NCBI RefSeq assembly: GCF_004005565.1
Contig: NZ_SADD01000008.1
Span: 148,899 to 212,898 of the forward strand
Reading direction: 5' to 3'
DNA from: Lujinxingia sediminis
GTDB lineage: Bacteria; Myxococcota_A; Bradymonadia; Bradymonadales; Bradymonadaceae
Length of the DNA: 64,000 bases
A program made the position numbers and the translations under genes. Below, piece after piece: positions 36,628 through 46,360 of the stretch; within the stretch, counting starts at the first letter, position 1; every line of letters begins with the position of its first letter. Under the pieces are notes generated by a model. It worked only from the letters and a program-made list of their open reading frames with translations, had not been told where the DNA came from and made no database searches.

Positions 36628-37317
36628 ATGTCCGAGACGCAGAGCACAGACGCAGTCGTGATTGAAAACCTGAGTTTGGAAGAGGCAGAGCGGGTGTTCC
36701 ACTTTCTGCAATCGTTTGGCTACATCAAAAACCCCGCCACGAGCGGCGCGATGGTCGTGATGGGATCACCGCTGAGCTACGCCTACGATAAGGCGTCAAA
36801 AACGCTGGAGATTCGGCTTCTGATGCCCTCGACGATCGTGACCCCGGCGAAGATTCGCGCGGTGGTCGAGCGCGAACGCTTCCGCCCCGAGGGCCTTCTG
36901 GGCAGCGTGGCGAGTGAACTTCCCGCCGCCGATAACCACGTGGAGATCACCATCAACAACGCCTCCGGCCACCTTCTCGTGAACTCGGGGCGCGACGTGA
37001 CCAAGGGCGTCTCCCGTGTCATCGAGTCGCGGATCGCCGCTGGCGACGAGGTTCTGGCCTTTGAGGCGCGCAGCGCCACCTGGAGCGTGGTCGGTGCCGA
37101 GGGCAGTGTGACCTACCAGATCGATGCGCAGACCTTTTTGATCATCGACTACTTCCTGGAGGGGGAGCTTTTTCACCAGTGCAGCGCGATGCTCAAGGGC
37201 GTCAACGCGGCTCGCTACAAGACCACCGTCACCGGCACCGGCACGCGGTGTGTCTGCGAGAGCGACCGTGGTCCCTGGCTGGAGATGACCCCGACGGTGA
37301 AGATCGAAAAAGCCTGA
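36628..37317 (+). CDS. actinoporin/aegerolysin-like beta protein, copy 1
   Basis: A 229-residue protein without signal peptide. Residues 1-95 form a helical/beta N-terminal part. Residues about 108-195 show the pattern VEITINNASGHLLVNSG, an acidic spacer, then WSVVGAEGSVTYQID...IDYFLEGE. This layout (NxSG strand, G-x-x-G-x-x-x-Y strand, P/G-rich turn) resembles actinoporin and aegerolysin pore-former beta-sandwiches. The similarity is a fold-level guess. It has AGGAG upstream, a sigma-54 promoter 80 bp away and its own terminator. It is a paralogue of the gene at 37887. Confidence 0.6.
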   Translation: MSETQSTDAVVIENLSLEEAERVFHFLQSFGYIKNPATSGAMVVMGSPLSYAYDKASKTLEIRLLMPSTIVTPAKIRAVVERERFRPEGLLGSVASELPAADNHVEITINNASGHLLVNSGRDVTKGVSRVIESRIAAGDEVLAFEARSATWSVVGAEGSVTYQIDAQTFLIIDYFLEGELFHQCSAMLKGVNAARYKTTVTGTGTRCVCESDRGPWLEMTPTVKIEKA

Positions 37318-37346
37318 TCGTGCGGTAGCCTGAGACGCAAGTGTTG

Positions 37347-37379
37347 AAACGCACGCCCATCCGGGCGTGCGTTTTTTTT
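37347..37379 (+). terminator. intrinsic terminator
   Basis: ACGCACGCCC and GGGCGTGCGT arms around ATCC, followed by T8. It ends the copy-1 transcript. Confidence 0.88.
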
Positions 37380-37886
37380 ATGGCTCGCCACCTCGTTGAG
37401 ACGACTCATCTCCGGGGGGCCATGATCTCGAAAACCACCCTACGCATACCCCCGAAAGGCGGAGGTGTTGACGCGTGACACGCCCCCGAAAACGAGTGTC
37501 TTGAGATGACACGCCTGCAAGGGGCCCTCGCCGGGGAAGCTCCGCGCTAAGAAAAGATATGTGTGGTTTATCCTGCTGATGTTGAAGGGGTTTTTGGGTT
37601 CTTGTGGGTTTGTTTTTTGTGTTTTTTCTGCGCTGGAACACCTGTTGCTCAAGGGGGTGGAGAGGTCGGCATGGTGCCACCTTTTTCAAGTTGCAACGCC
37701 GTGAGGCCATGGTGACGCCTTTGGATGCGAGATTGAGAGGGACCTGAGCAAGGCGCAAAACGCAGGCGATGCTTCAGCATCGTCGAGGATTTGCAACGCA
37801 GCTCAGGGTGCTCTCCATGCAGCAGACATGGCGTCAACGTTGGCTCACGGCGTCGTACTGACCCATCGTATGAGCAGGAGTCTGAG
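37380..37886. other. gene-free interval between the two beta-protein genes
   Basis: No gene recognised. TGACACGCC occurs twice near 37476 and 37506, flanking a short GTGTC-containing segment. No -24/-12 element with correct spacing was found, so copy 2 may use another promoter. Confidence 0.4.
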
Positions 37887-38543
37887 ATGTCTGAAAAAGC
37901 AACCTTTGATGGCGTGACCCCCGAAGAGATGAGCTATGTGACCGACCACTTCAAAGGTCACGGCCTTGTGGAAGGCGACACCACTTCGGGCGTGGCCACG
38001 GTGCATGGTGTCCCGATGGATTACAGCTATGACAACGCCAGTCAGCTGCTCACCGTGGCAATCCGCGAGCCCTCCGAGCGCATGTCGGTGGCCAAGATTC
38101 AGGATCTGGTGGGTCGGCTGCGCCAGGCCCACGACAAGACCGCCTACGACGAGCTGGGGCCGGGCTACAACCACGTCGATGTCACCATGGAGAACAACTC
38201 CGGCAAGACCCTGATCTTTGCCGGTGCTGACGTCGAAGACGGCGTGATCGACATCAAGGTCCAGGATCTGCCCACCGGCCAGACCGAATACATCTTCCAG
38301 GCCAAGAGCTCGACGGCCTCGGTGATCGGGTGCCGGGGAGACGTCACCTACCAGATCGATCCCCAGACCATGGTGACCATATCTTACCACCTCCATGGCA
38401 AGGCGATTCATAGCTTCACTGTGGCGGTCAACGGGCAGAACGCCAAGATGTACCGGGTGTCGGCGCGTGACACCGAGGCGGGCTATGACTGCGCTGGAGC
38501 CTACACCTACATGCGCCCGACCGTGGTCGTGAATAAGGCCTGA
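37887..38543 (+). CDS. actinoporin/aegerolysin-like beta protein, copy 2
   Basis: A 218-residue paralogue of the preceding gene: same order of elements, with VDVTMENNSGKTLIFAG, then TASVIGCRGDVTYQID and a long C-terminal strand region. The NNSGKTL segment followed by the Gly-x-x-Gly-x-x-x-Tyr strand is what recalls actinoporins (NESGKTW...GAVGVLAY). No signal peptide, so export, if any, would need lysis or a dedicated route. AGGAG precedes the ATG at 37887 by 6 nt. It is 133 bp upstream of the giant gene on the same strand and may be co-transcribed with it. Confidence 0.6.
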   Translation: MSEKATFDGVTPEEMSYVTDHFKGHGLVEGDTTSGVATVHGVPMDYSYDNASQLLTVAIREPSERMSVAKIQDLVGRLRQAHDKTAYDELGPGYNHVDVTMENNSGKTLIFAGADVEDGVIDIKVQDLPTGQTEYIFQAKSSTASVIGCRGDVTYQIDPQTMVTISYHLHGKAIHSFTVAVNGQNAKMYRVSARDTEAGYDCAGAYTYMRPTVVVNKA

Positions 38544-38676
38544 TGGTGCCTGACGACCTCGCGCCGGGCCTGCTCTCGGAGAGAGCGGCCCGGTGCGGCG
38601 GCAGCGGGCGCGTTGCGCCCGCTGCTGCCTCTCTCCCACGACCCGCATGACACGCGCTGACCCGATGAGGACTGCC

Positions 38677-41600
38677 ATGACTGAGACACCTGGAGCTGGA
38701 CCTTCTTCAAACGCCTGGGGCGTTACTCTGACCGAGCCGGTCATTGTGAACCTGCAGAATAAACTCGTGGCCTTTGCCCGCGAGAAAGACACCATCTGCG
38801 ACACGATCTACTTTCAGGTGCTCGACCCGGGAGAGGCGGCCGAGAACGACGAGCCACCGCAGTGGAACGGCTGGTATCGCTACGGGTTCTCGCAGAGCGC
38901 CCGCGAGGTGATTCACGGGCAGCGCTTGCCCAACGCCGCGCGCCGGGAGCTGCGTCTGGCGGGCATGGACCTGCTTACCCTGGAAGCGGAGAGCGTGGAG
39001 GCCAGCCCGGCCGACGCCACATTTCAGATCGTGGTGATCGACCGCTACATGCTGATCTTTCGCCCCTCCACCTCGGGCACCCTCTATGTGGATCAGCTCA
39101 TGCTCTCGACCAGCAAAGTGGAGGGCGTCGACCATAAAGAGGAGAGCCGCTACGCGCTCAGCCCGGCCTGGGAGGTGCGTTTTCAGCGCAGCGGCGTGCG
39201 CGATGTGCCCGCCGGCGACACCGACACCCGCGGGGCGCTCGACCCGGCCGGCTCGCCATTTTTGACCCCGACTCTGGAGCTTATCGGGGTGCAGGGAGCC
39301 GAGCATGGCCACTTCGCTGTGGCGCGGGTGCCCACCGAGAATAATGAGCTCTTTAGCTGGTATGTGGCCGTGGCCAGCACGCAGGGCGTGCAGCTCTTCT
39401 TCTTTGAGGAGAGCGACGGCCTTGATGTGGATCTGGGGCAGAAGCCCTTTGTGTTGCCCTTGCTGCAACCCACCCTGGCGGGCAGCGAGGTGGCGCTTAC
39501 CCCCGAAGAGCTCGCCCCCACGTTGGCCTTCTGGGCGGAGCAGGAGCCGGTGGTCGGCGATGGGGGGATCCCGGTGGAGGTGCAGCGTGCCGGGCGTCTG
39601 ATGCTGGCCTTTGGCGCCGGCGCCCCGGGCCTGGAGCCCTGCATGGTCGTCTATGACTTCGGGCTCACCATCGAGGGGCGCATCGCCGCGCTCCCGGCCG
39701 AAGATCAGGCCGTGGTCCTGATCGACGGCACCTTCGACGCCGCCTCCCACACCTTCACCCCCGATCACGACTCGCCGGCGTTTCCCACCCCCGAGCAGCT
39801 CCCCGCCACGGTGAGCGTGGTCGACGGGCTGATGGTCAGCAAGGTCGCGCTCGGTCAGGTTAAGGCCCAGCGCGATCCGCTGCTCTGGGTGGGCGAGGAT
39901 GGGCTTTTGCACCTTTACCACGCCGGACCCAACCCCGACCCGGAGCAGGTGCTCGATACCTGGGGGGCGCTCAATCCCGATCTTCCCCAGGCGATGGTGG
40001 CGCAGTTTGATACGCGCACCAGCCGCACCCTCATCGCGCTGGACTGGGATCATCCCACCTCCACCGAGCAGCCCGCGGGTGCGGTCTACATGATTTCGCG
40101 CATCAGCGGCCCCCTGATGGAGGGCGCGCAGATCAGCGTGGAGGATGTGGCCGGCCACTCCGACCTCTGCGACCTTCGCATCACCTATCCGGTGGAGCTG
40201 GGCTGGTCGAACGAGCGCTGGCAGGGGGTTCCGAGGGAGGTCAGCGCCTTTCACGCCACGGTGAACGGTCGCGCCACCGATGATGCCGCCGACCCGGCAG
40301 CGCTCTCCGGGGCGCGGGTTTTTTATGACTACAACGGCGATCAGCCCCTGGTGCGCCTGCCCCTTTTGCGCCTCAACGGCCTGGGGTGGGGCGGAGAGGT
40401 CAACGACCCTCGTCTGAACCCGGTGGCGAGTTTTGTGACGACGCGCTCGGAGCTCGCGCTCGGCCGTGTGACCTTTGAAGAGCAGGGCGACTCCCTGCAG
40501 CGCCGCCGCGCCACCCTGCACCTTGGCAGTGAGTCCACACCGATCACCCTGGTCTGGCCTGATCTGCCCCAGCACGCCGGCGCCTATCAGGACATCTTCT
40601 CCGGGGCGGCCGACAGCGGCGTCTACGACTATGTGCCGGGCCCGGGCACGACCCTGCTCTTTGCGCTGGAGACCGACACCAACGCGCTGCCGGCCAGCGT
40701 GCTCTTCATCCCCAAACCCGATGCCGGCGACCTCTCGGGGATGACCATTGCCGTGGCGCGTGCCTCGGCCGGCTCCGATCGCCTCGATGTGAGCTTTACC
40801 CTGGGTGAGAATACGACGTTGGTGGAGGGGCTGCCCGCCGAGGTGCACGCCTTTGTGGAGGCGCTGGGGCAAAACGCGGACTTCGCTGCGCTCAAGCTCG
40901 CGATCAACAGCCAGGGCGCCGGCGGTCGGGTGCGACCGACCTCGGCGCCGCGCCCGCGCCTCGACCTGCGGGGCTGCGCGACCCTCTTCGACCTGCTGAT
41001 GCCCGAGCTCAACGCCTCCAGCGTTACCCTTCAAAGCGGGGAGCACTCGGCCGTGACGCAGGGGCATATCTATGAGGGGGATTTCGCGCTGACCGAGATG
41101 ATCGGGTTTTATGCCGATGGCCCCACCCCGGACGATGGCGCGCCGGCCTTTGTGAAAAACACGGCGGCGGCGCTCAAACGCCACACCACCCGCGGGATGC
41201 TCGGGCTGGTCGAGGCCTCCGACCCGGCCCACGGCGGGCGCTGGCTGCGCAAGACGCCCAACATCGCGCTGGCCTTCGAGTCGACCGAGAGCATGAGCGT
41301 CCCGGTCCACACCGGACAGGACCCGATTCCCCGCGCCCTCGCGCTCGCCCCGCAACACGCCTGGACTCTGGAGGGCTGGATCAGGCCCGAAGGCAGCGCC
41401 ATGCGGCGGCTGGTGACCTTCCATCAGGAAAAAGACCTCCCGGCCGGTGCCCCCGAGGCCGACTACCGCGTGAACCTGGCCGGGGCTGACGTGCTCAGTT
41501 TCGCGTCGTACGACAAGCAGCCCGACACCCAGGACTCCTCCTTCTTTATGTCGGGCACCAGCGAGAACGCCGACTTTACGCCCACCAGCGACTTCACCTG

Positions 41601-44600
41601 GGAGTTCTGGGTCAAGCCCGACGACCGGCCCGCGCCGGCCGGCAGCGGCAGCCACCCGCCCCTGGGCGGCGTGGTGCAGATTCAGCACCCGGGCGTCGGA
41701 GACCTCCTGGCCATCGGTCTCGATAGCGGGCGCCATCTTGTGGTGCGCTCGCAGAACTCCGACTTTGAGTTCAACCCCGACGTGCGCACCCCCAGCCCGC
41801 TGCCGATGGGCAGCGACGGAGCCAGCTCCTGGAACCATGTCGCGGTGGTGGGTCGACGTAACCCCACCTCCGGGACGTGGCAGCTGACCGTGGTTGTCGA
41901 CGGCATCCTGATGGTCGAGTCCCCCGAGCTGGAGTTTATGGACACGGCGGGCTCCTACATGATCCTGGGGCGCAACGACGACCAGGGCGCCAGCGTCTTC
42001 GGCGAGCTCTTTGATGTGCGCTACTGGGGTCGTGCGCGCAGCATCAGTGAGATTCGTGCCGAGTGGTTCCGAAGCCTCACCGGGAATGAGGACGCACTTC
42101 TCGGCGCCTGGCCCCTGGCGGCCCTGGAGACCCGTGATGGCATGGAGTATGTGCGTAATATCGCTCGGAAAACCGGCGAGTTTTGGGACTGTGAGCTGAC
42201 CGAATCGTCGGACCAGGCGGTGGATATGGTCCCCGATAACGCCAAGCTCTCGCTGATCGCCAGCGTGGCTGGCCTGCCGGCGCAAGAGGCCGCCGGGGTG
42301 GTCATCAGCGGGCGCTGGAACCATATCGCGCTCACCTTGCAGAAGGGCGGGGCGCTGGAGCTCAACCCGCCGGATCGCTTTGCCCTGGAGCGCTACGACT
42401 GGGCCGAATGCACCGATGTGGAGTTTGAGCCCGGGCTGGCCTTTGCGCTCGATACCTGGGTGGTGATGCCCGAGCCGATCTCGGCCAAAGCGACGATCCT
42501 CTCGCAGTGGGCCTCCGATCTCAGCCCGGAGGATCAGTCCTACAAACTGGAGGTCGACACCGAGGGCAACCTCGTCTTCACCGTGGTCGTCACTCAGACC
42601 ATGAGTGGCGAGCGCCACAAGGTCAGCATCACCAGCTCGGGCGTCAACATGCTCGATGGCAAGACCCACCACGTGGCGGCACGCTACCGCAGCGTCGACG
42701 CCTCCCAGGACGATGACCTCAAGGGGGTGGCCGAGCTGGAGCTCTATGTCGACGGCGTCAACGGCGGCAGCGCGCCGATTCAGGTCGGGCGCGATACCAA
42801 AACGCTCAGCGACGTGACCACCGTGCCGGTGCAGGGCTCCACCAGCTCGGTGACCCTGGGACGGGCGTATGTACCGCCCACCGAGCGCGACTTCACCGCC
42901 GGGCAGAATTTCTTCCGGGGGACGGTCGGTCGGCTGCGCTTCTGGAGCGCCTGGGAGGACACCCGCCAGATCTTCTCCGAGCAGTACCCCCGCGACAACA
43001 TGCCGACGCGACCCCGTACGCTCACCGCCGAGTGGAACTTCCACGAGCAGGAGGGGCGCGTGGCCGCGGACATCATCAGCGGCAGCGACTTCACGCTGAA
43101 CACCTCCGCACCCTGGGCGGCGATGCGGGCGACCAGCGAGGTGAAGTTTGTGATCAACGGCGCCAACGTCGGCCTGCTGATCAAACCCGACGCCTCGCCA
43201 GCGAACACCGAGACGGCGCAGTTCGCGCTGGGACGCCCGGTGAATCAGTCCGAGCAGGGCTTTAAGGGCGCGTTTGGCCGCCTCTCCCTCTGGAGTCGGG
43301 TGATGACCCCCACCGAGCTCGCTTCGCGGCGCTTCTCCCCGCTGGTCGGCGATGAAGTGGGGCTTCTGGCGGGCTGGGATTTTGCGCAGCGCGAGGGTCT
43401 GGATATCACCGGCGGTGGCAACAACGCCGACCCCATCCCCGGGGCCGCGCGCTTCTCGGAGCAGCCGGTGCCCATCTCCAACGAGGGCGGCGCGATTCGC
43501 AACGTCTACGGCGAAACGGTGAGCTTCTACCATCGCTCGGCCACCGGACGCTTCGGCGTGGGCGCCTATGCGATGAGCGAGCAGACCGAGACCGGACCGC
43601 GCTCGGCGCTTCACCGCTCGGTGATGCTCGACGCCAACAGCTCCCCGCTCGAGCCCCTCTACCTTGGCGAGCTGCAGCTGACCTACATCGGCCAGGTGCA
43701 GACCGAGCCCACGCTGATCGGCTACATCGAGGGCGCCCCGCCGGTGCCCTCCGAGAACCTCACTCGCCCCTACTACCTCTCGCCGGGCGGTGGTCCCTTC
43801 ATGAAGTATCTGGACACCACCAAAGTGACGCTCTCGCGGGCGGAGTCGGAGTCGATCTCCTTTAAGTCGTCCACCACGCGCTCGGTCTTTCTGGATGTGA
43901 GCGCGCAGTTGGGCCCCTACTGGTCCTATGAGCTGGGAACACTCAAAGGGTTTATCATAGATAAAGCCGTCTCTGCGGAGACCTCTGTGCTCTTCCAGGG
44001 AACCGTGAACTGGAAGTCCGGACGCGAGGAGGCTGAGGGGCTTTCTGCACAGTGGAATCGCACCACGGAGGATACCCAGGGCGTCACCGGCGACTGGGAG
44101 CCCTTTGAGCCAAATCCCGAGAACTACCTCAACCCCGAGGTGGGCCGCAGGTTTGAGGTCAGCAACGTGGGCTACGCGCTGGTGGAGTCGCTCACCGCCG
44201 ATATGTACGCGATGACCTACCGACCCACCGGGGCGGCTGTGGGTACGATCGTGCTTCCCAACCCGGCGATTCCGCCGGATCAGAACATCCTGATCTTCCC
44301 GATCCGCGACGGCTACACGCACGCCGGCTCGCTTGATGGGCGCATCGGTCTTGTGGACGACCCCCGTCGTGGCGGCGACCCGCCCGGGCGCGCCAGCTAC
44401 TTCAAACCGGTGCAGGCCTACGCGCTCGCCAGTCGCATTGAGGAGCGTGCTCAGCAGGCCCGTGCGAAGATGCTGGAGATCGACATCACGACACGTGGGC
44501 GCACCTCCCGCACCGATCTCAGCGATGTGGCCGCCCGCATGCCGGTAAACTTCGACGTTGAGCCCGCCGAAGAGCGCTCCATTGCCATGCCTGCCCAGGG

Positions 44601-45591
44601 TATCGTCAACCGCTATGTCTGGTCGGCCGACGGGGGACTTCACGCTGAGTCGATGTCCTACGCTGCAAGCTCCTCGAAGGTGTACAGCGGGTTTAATCAG
44701 ATCGGGGGTGGCGGAGGCATCGCGGTGTCTTTTCAGGCCCCGGTGGTCAAAGGTGGGTTTGATTTGATGGCCGGTGGCCATGTTGAGGTTTCGATGGAGC
44801 GAGACCACTCCCTCTCACAGGGCATGAGCCTCAACGTCTCGGTCGATGGCGAGGGCTACCTGCGCGCCTGGGACCCGAGCGGCACCCCCGACTACGGCAG
44901 CGCCCCGGGCGCCTACCGCGAGGGCACCGCGCCGGGCAAAGTGCATATGTACCGCTTCATGTCCTACTACCTGCCCCCGGAGCGCAAAAACGCCACCGAT
45001 TTCCAGTCGATCGTCGACAGCGAGTGGCTGCAGCTCTCCAACGACCCCACCGCCCGGGCGATGCGCGAGATCAATCTCAATAACCCCGTCTGGCGCGTGC
45101 TCCACCGCGTCACCTACGTCCACCGTGAGCCGCCCAAGACCGCCTCTCGCCCCGTCACCTCGGCGGTCGACACCGCCCGGCTGCCCCATAACCTGGAGGG
45201 CAACGAAGACCTGCTGATGCTGATCCAGGAGCAGCTCGGCCAGAACGACGCCCCCACCCCCATTGAGGTCGGGCAGGCGGTGAGCGCGGTCATCAACCCG
45301 CCGCGTGTCGATGGCAGCTACCCCGACTCGGTGCTCGAAGGCATCGTTCCCTGGTGGCGCACCTTCCTCGACCAGGCTCGCCCCGATGCCGATGGAAAAA
45401 TCCCCAACAAAGCGGCTGCCCGCCAGCTCGATACGCTGATGCGCCGGGTGGTCGACTACTGCCTCAATGGTTACGCCAGCGGTGCGCTGCCTCTGCCGCC
45501 GGCACCTCAAGGCGGCCCGGAGGGGCGGCAGTCGTTGCATAGCCAGGCCCGGAGCGCCGGGGCGCCTCGGGAGGTGGAGGGGCTGGTGTAA
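38677..45591 (+). CDS. giant LamG-domain protein (2304 residues)
   Basis: Very large protein with no signal peptide. Residues 1-850 are beta-rich with no named domain seen. Concanavalin-like LamG domains begin near 890 (HAWTLEGWIRPEG) and 973 (FTWEFWVKPDD...WNHVAVV...YWGRARSISEIR). A third lies near 1255-1430 (ALDTWVVMPEP...HHVAARYR...LRFWSAWEDTRQ) and a partial one near 1533 (GRLSLWSRVMTPTEL). Residues 2005-2040 are Gly-rich and amphipathic (GGGGGIAVSFQAP), then a conserved-looking C-terminus (MYRFMSYYLPP..., NPVWRVLHRVTYVHR). GAGGA lies 6 nt before the ATG. Function is unknown; a ligand-binding or toxin-partner role is inferred from the adjacent pore-former-like genes. Confidence 0.75.
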   Translation: MTETPGAGPSSNAWGVTLTEPVIVNLQNKLVAFAREKDTICDTIYFQVLDPGEAAENDEPPQWNGWYRYGFSQSAREVIHGQRLPNAARRELRLAGMDLLTLEAESVEASPADATFQIVVIDRYMLIFRPSTSGTLYVDQLMLSTSKVEGVDHKEESRYALSPAWEVRFQRSGVRDVPAGDTDTRGALDPAGSPFLTPTLELIGVQGAEHGHFAVARVPTENNELFSWYVAVASTQGVQLFFFEESDGLDVDLGQKPFVLPLLQPTLAGSEVALTPEELAPTLAFWAEQEPVVGDGGIPVEVQRAGRLMLAFGAGAPGLEPCMVVYDFGLTIEGRIAALPAEDQAVVLIDGTFDAASHTFTPDHDSPAFPTPEQLPATVSVVDGLMVSKVALGQVKAQRDPLLWVGEDGLLHLYHAGPNPDPEQVLDTWGALNPDLPQAMVAQFDTRTSRTLIALDWDHPTSTEQPAGAVYMISRISGPLMEGAQISVEDVAGHSDLCDLRITYPVELGWSNERWQGVPREVSAFHATVNGRATDDAADPAALSGARVFYDYNGDQPLVRLPLLRLNGLGWGGEVNDPRLNPVASFVTTRSELALGRVTFEEQGDSLQRRRATLHLGSESTPITLVWPDLPQHAGAYQDIFSGAADSGVYDYVPGPGTTLLFALETDTNALPASVLFIPKPDAGDLSGMTIAVARASAGSDRLDVSFTLGENTTLVEGLPAEVHAFVEALGQNADFAALKLAINSQGAGGRVRPTSAPRPRLDLRGCATLFDLLMPELNASSVTLQSGEHSAVTQGHIYEGDFALTEMIGFYADGPTPDDGAPAFVKNTAAALKRHTTRGMLGLVEASDPAHGGRWLRKTPNIALAFESTESMSVPVHTGQDPIPRALALAPQHAWTLEGWIRPEGSAMRRLVTFHQEKDLPAGAPEADYRVNLAGADVLSFASYDKQPDTQDSSFFMSGTSENADFTPTSDFTWEFWVKPDDRPAPAGSGSHPPLGGVVQIQHPGVGDLLAIGLDSGRHLVVRSQNSDFEFNPDVRTPSPLPMGSDGASSWNHVAVVGRRNPTSGTWQLTVVVDGILMVESPELEFMDTAGSYMILGRNDDQGASVFGELFDVRYWGRARSISEIRAEWFRSLTGNEDALLGAWPLAALETRDGMEYVRNIARKTGEFWDCELTESSDQAVDMVPDNAKLSLIASVAGLPAQEAAGVVISGRWNHIALTLQKGGALELNPPDRFALERYDWAECTDVEFEPGLAFALDTWVVMPEPISAKATILSQWASDLSPEDQSYKLEVDTEGNLVFTVVVTQTMSGERHKVSITSSGVNMLDGKTHHVAARYRSVDASQDDDLKGVAELELYVDGVNGGSAPIQVGRDTKTLSDVTTVPVQGSTSSVTLGRAYVPPTERDFTAGQNFFRGTVGRLRFWSAWEDTRQIFSEQYPRDNMPTRPRTLTAEWNFHEQEGRVAADIISGSDFTLNTSAPWAAMRATSEVKFVINGANVGLLIKPDASPANTETAQFALGRPVNQSEQGFKGAFGRLSLWSRVMTPTELASRRFSPLVGDEVGLLAGWDFAQREGLDITGGGNNADPIPGAARFSEQPVPISNEGGAIRNVYGETVSFYHRSATGRFGVGAYAMSEQTETGPRSALHRSVMLDANSSPLEPLYLGELQLTYIGQVQTEPTLIGYIEGAPPVPSENLTRPYYLSPGGGPFMKYLDTTKVTLSRAESESISFKSSTTRSVFLDVSAQLGPYWSYELGTLKGFIIDKAVSAETSVLFQGTVNWKSGREEAEGLSAQWNRTTEDTQGVTGDWEPFEPNPENYLNPEVGRRFEVSNVGYALVESLTADMYAMTYRPTGAAVGTIVLPNPAIPPDQNILIFPIRDGYTHAGSLDGRIGLVDDPRRGGDPPGRASYFKPVQAYALASRIEERAQQARAKMLEIDITTRGRTSRTDLSDVAARMPVNFDVEPAEERSIAMPAQGIVNRYVWSADGGLHAESMSYAASSSKVYSGFNQIGGGGGIAVSFQAPVVKGGFDLMAGGHVEVSMERDHSLSQGMSLNVSVDGEGYLRAWDPSGTPDYGSAPGAYREGTAPGKVHMYRFMSYYLPPERKNATDFQSIVDSEWLQLSNDPTARAMREINLNNPVWRVLHRVTYVHREPPKTASRPVTSAVDTARLPHNLEGNEDLLMLIQEQLGQNDAPTPIEVGQAVSAVINPPRVDGSYPDSVLEGIVPWWRTFLDQARPDADGKIPNKAAARQLDTLMRRVVDYCLNGYASGALPLPPAPQGGPEGRQSLHSQARSAGAPREVEGLV

Positions 45592-45621
45592 AATAAAATG
45601 GGGAGCGGGCGTTGGGGGGCG

Positions 45622-45853
45622 TCCGCTTTGTGGTCAGGTGGTTGTGTGGTCAGGTGGTTGTGGGACGCCGGGGTTTGCGCCGCCGAGCGCCCCAGAACGA
45701 CGCTGGCTGCGCTCGGGTTATGGGGTTCGCGTTGTGGTTGGGTGGTTGGGTGGTTGGGTGGTTGTGGGACGCCGGGGTTTGCGATGCGGGTCGATTTGAG
45801 TGCACCCCCGGCGGCTCACGCCTTTCGAGTACGAGCCCGAGCCCGAGCCCAGG
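45622..45853. repeat. composite repeat: GT-rich blocks plus GAG-hexamers
   Basis: Two GT-rich blocks (GGTTGTGTGGTCAGGTGG near 45640 and GGTTGGGTGGTTGGGTGG near 45735), each followed by GACGCCGGGGTTTGCG. A fragment of the CCCCAG(A/G)ACGACGCTGGCTGCG repeat sits between them (45681-45718). GAGTAC/GAGCCC hexamers close the block (45828-45853). Confidence 0.75.
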
Positions 45854-45882
45854 CCCCCCAAAGCGATGCATGTCCCTCGAAA

Positions 45883-46360
45883 GCCGGAAGGTTCCGCCCA
45901 CCTTGTGAAAAATTTGCGCCACATGCCGGAAGGTTCCGCCTCTTTCGTGGTCGTGCATCAAAAAAAGGCGGAGGGATCCGCCCCCCGGGCGAAATTTTTC
46001 TCTCGAAAGGCGGAAGGTTCCGCCCACCTTGTGAAAAATTTGCGCCACATGCCGGAAGGTTCCGCCTCTTTCGTGGTCGTACATCAAAAAAAGGCGGAAG
46101 GTTCCGCCCACCACGCGAAAAATTTGCGCCACATGCCGGAAGGCTCCGCCTCTTTCGTGGTCGTACATCAAAAAAAGGCGGAAGGATCCGCCCCCCGCGC
46201 GAAAATTTTCCCTCGCATGCCGGAAGGATCCGCCCATCGGGTGAAAAATTTGCGCCACATGCCGGAAGGTTCCGCCTCTTTCGTGGTCGTGCATTACAAA
46301 AAGGCGGAAGGATCCGCCCCCCGGGCGAAAATTTTCCCTCAGATGCCGGAACGCTCCGCC
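45883..46360. repeat. 42-bp tandem array with palindromic 16-mers, 12 copies
   Basis: The near-palindrome (G/G)SCGGAAGGNTCCGCC starts at 45883, 45925, 45967 and so on every 42 bp to 46345, 12 times without a break in period. The 26-bp segments between them fall into three types in the order A B C A B A B C A B C. Type A contains GTGAAAAATTTGCGCCACAT, type B TCTTTCGTGGTCGTGCATCA, type C GGGCGAAAATTTTCCCTC. A and C are related. Because 42 is divisible by three, two frames on each strand stay open, but none has coding support. It abuts the copB stop codon. Confidence 0.95.

Noticed and set aside
37670..37700. Second sigma-54 promoter upstream of the copy-2 beta protein (GGTGCCACC...TTGCA)
   Set aside because: The GG to GC distance is about 18 bp rather than 10, so it cannot be a -24/-12 element.
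38707..44808. Uninterrupted 2033-codon frame antisense to the giant LamG gene
   Set aside because: It is a mirror of strong codon bias in a high-GC gene. Its translation is rich in His, Arg and Gly, shows no family motif, and has no ribosome binding site. The plus-strand frame has recognisable domains.
45883..46360. CRISPR array
   Set aside because: The repeats are 16-bp palindromes and the intervening segments belong to only three repeated classes, so they are not unique spacers. No cas gene is near.
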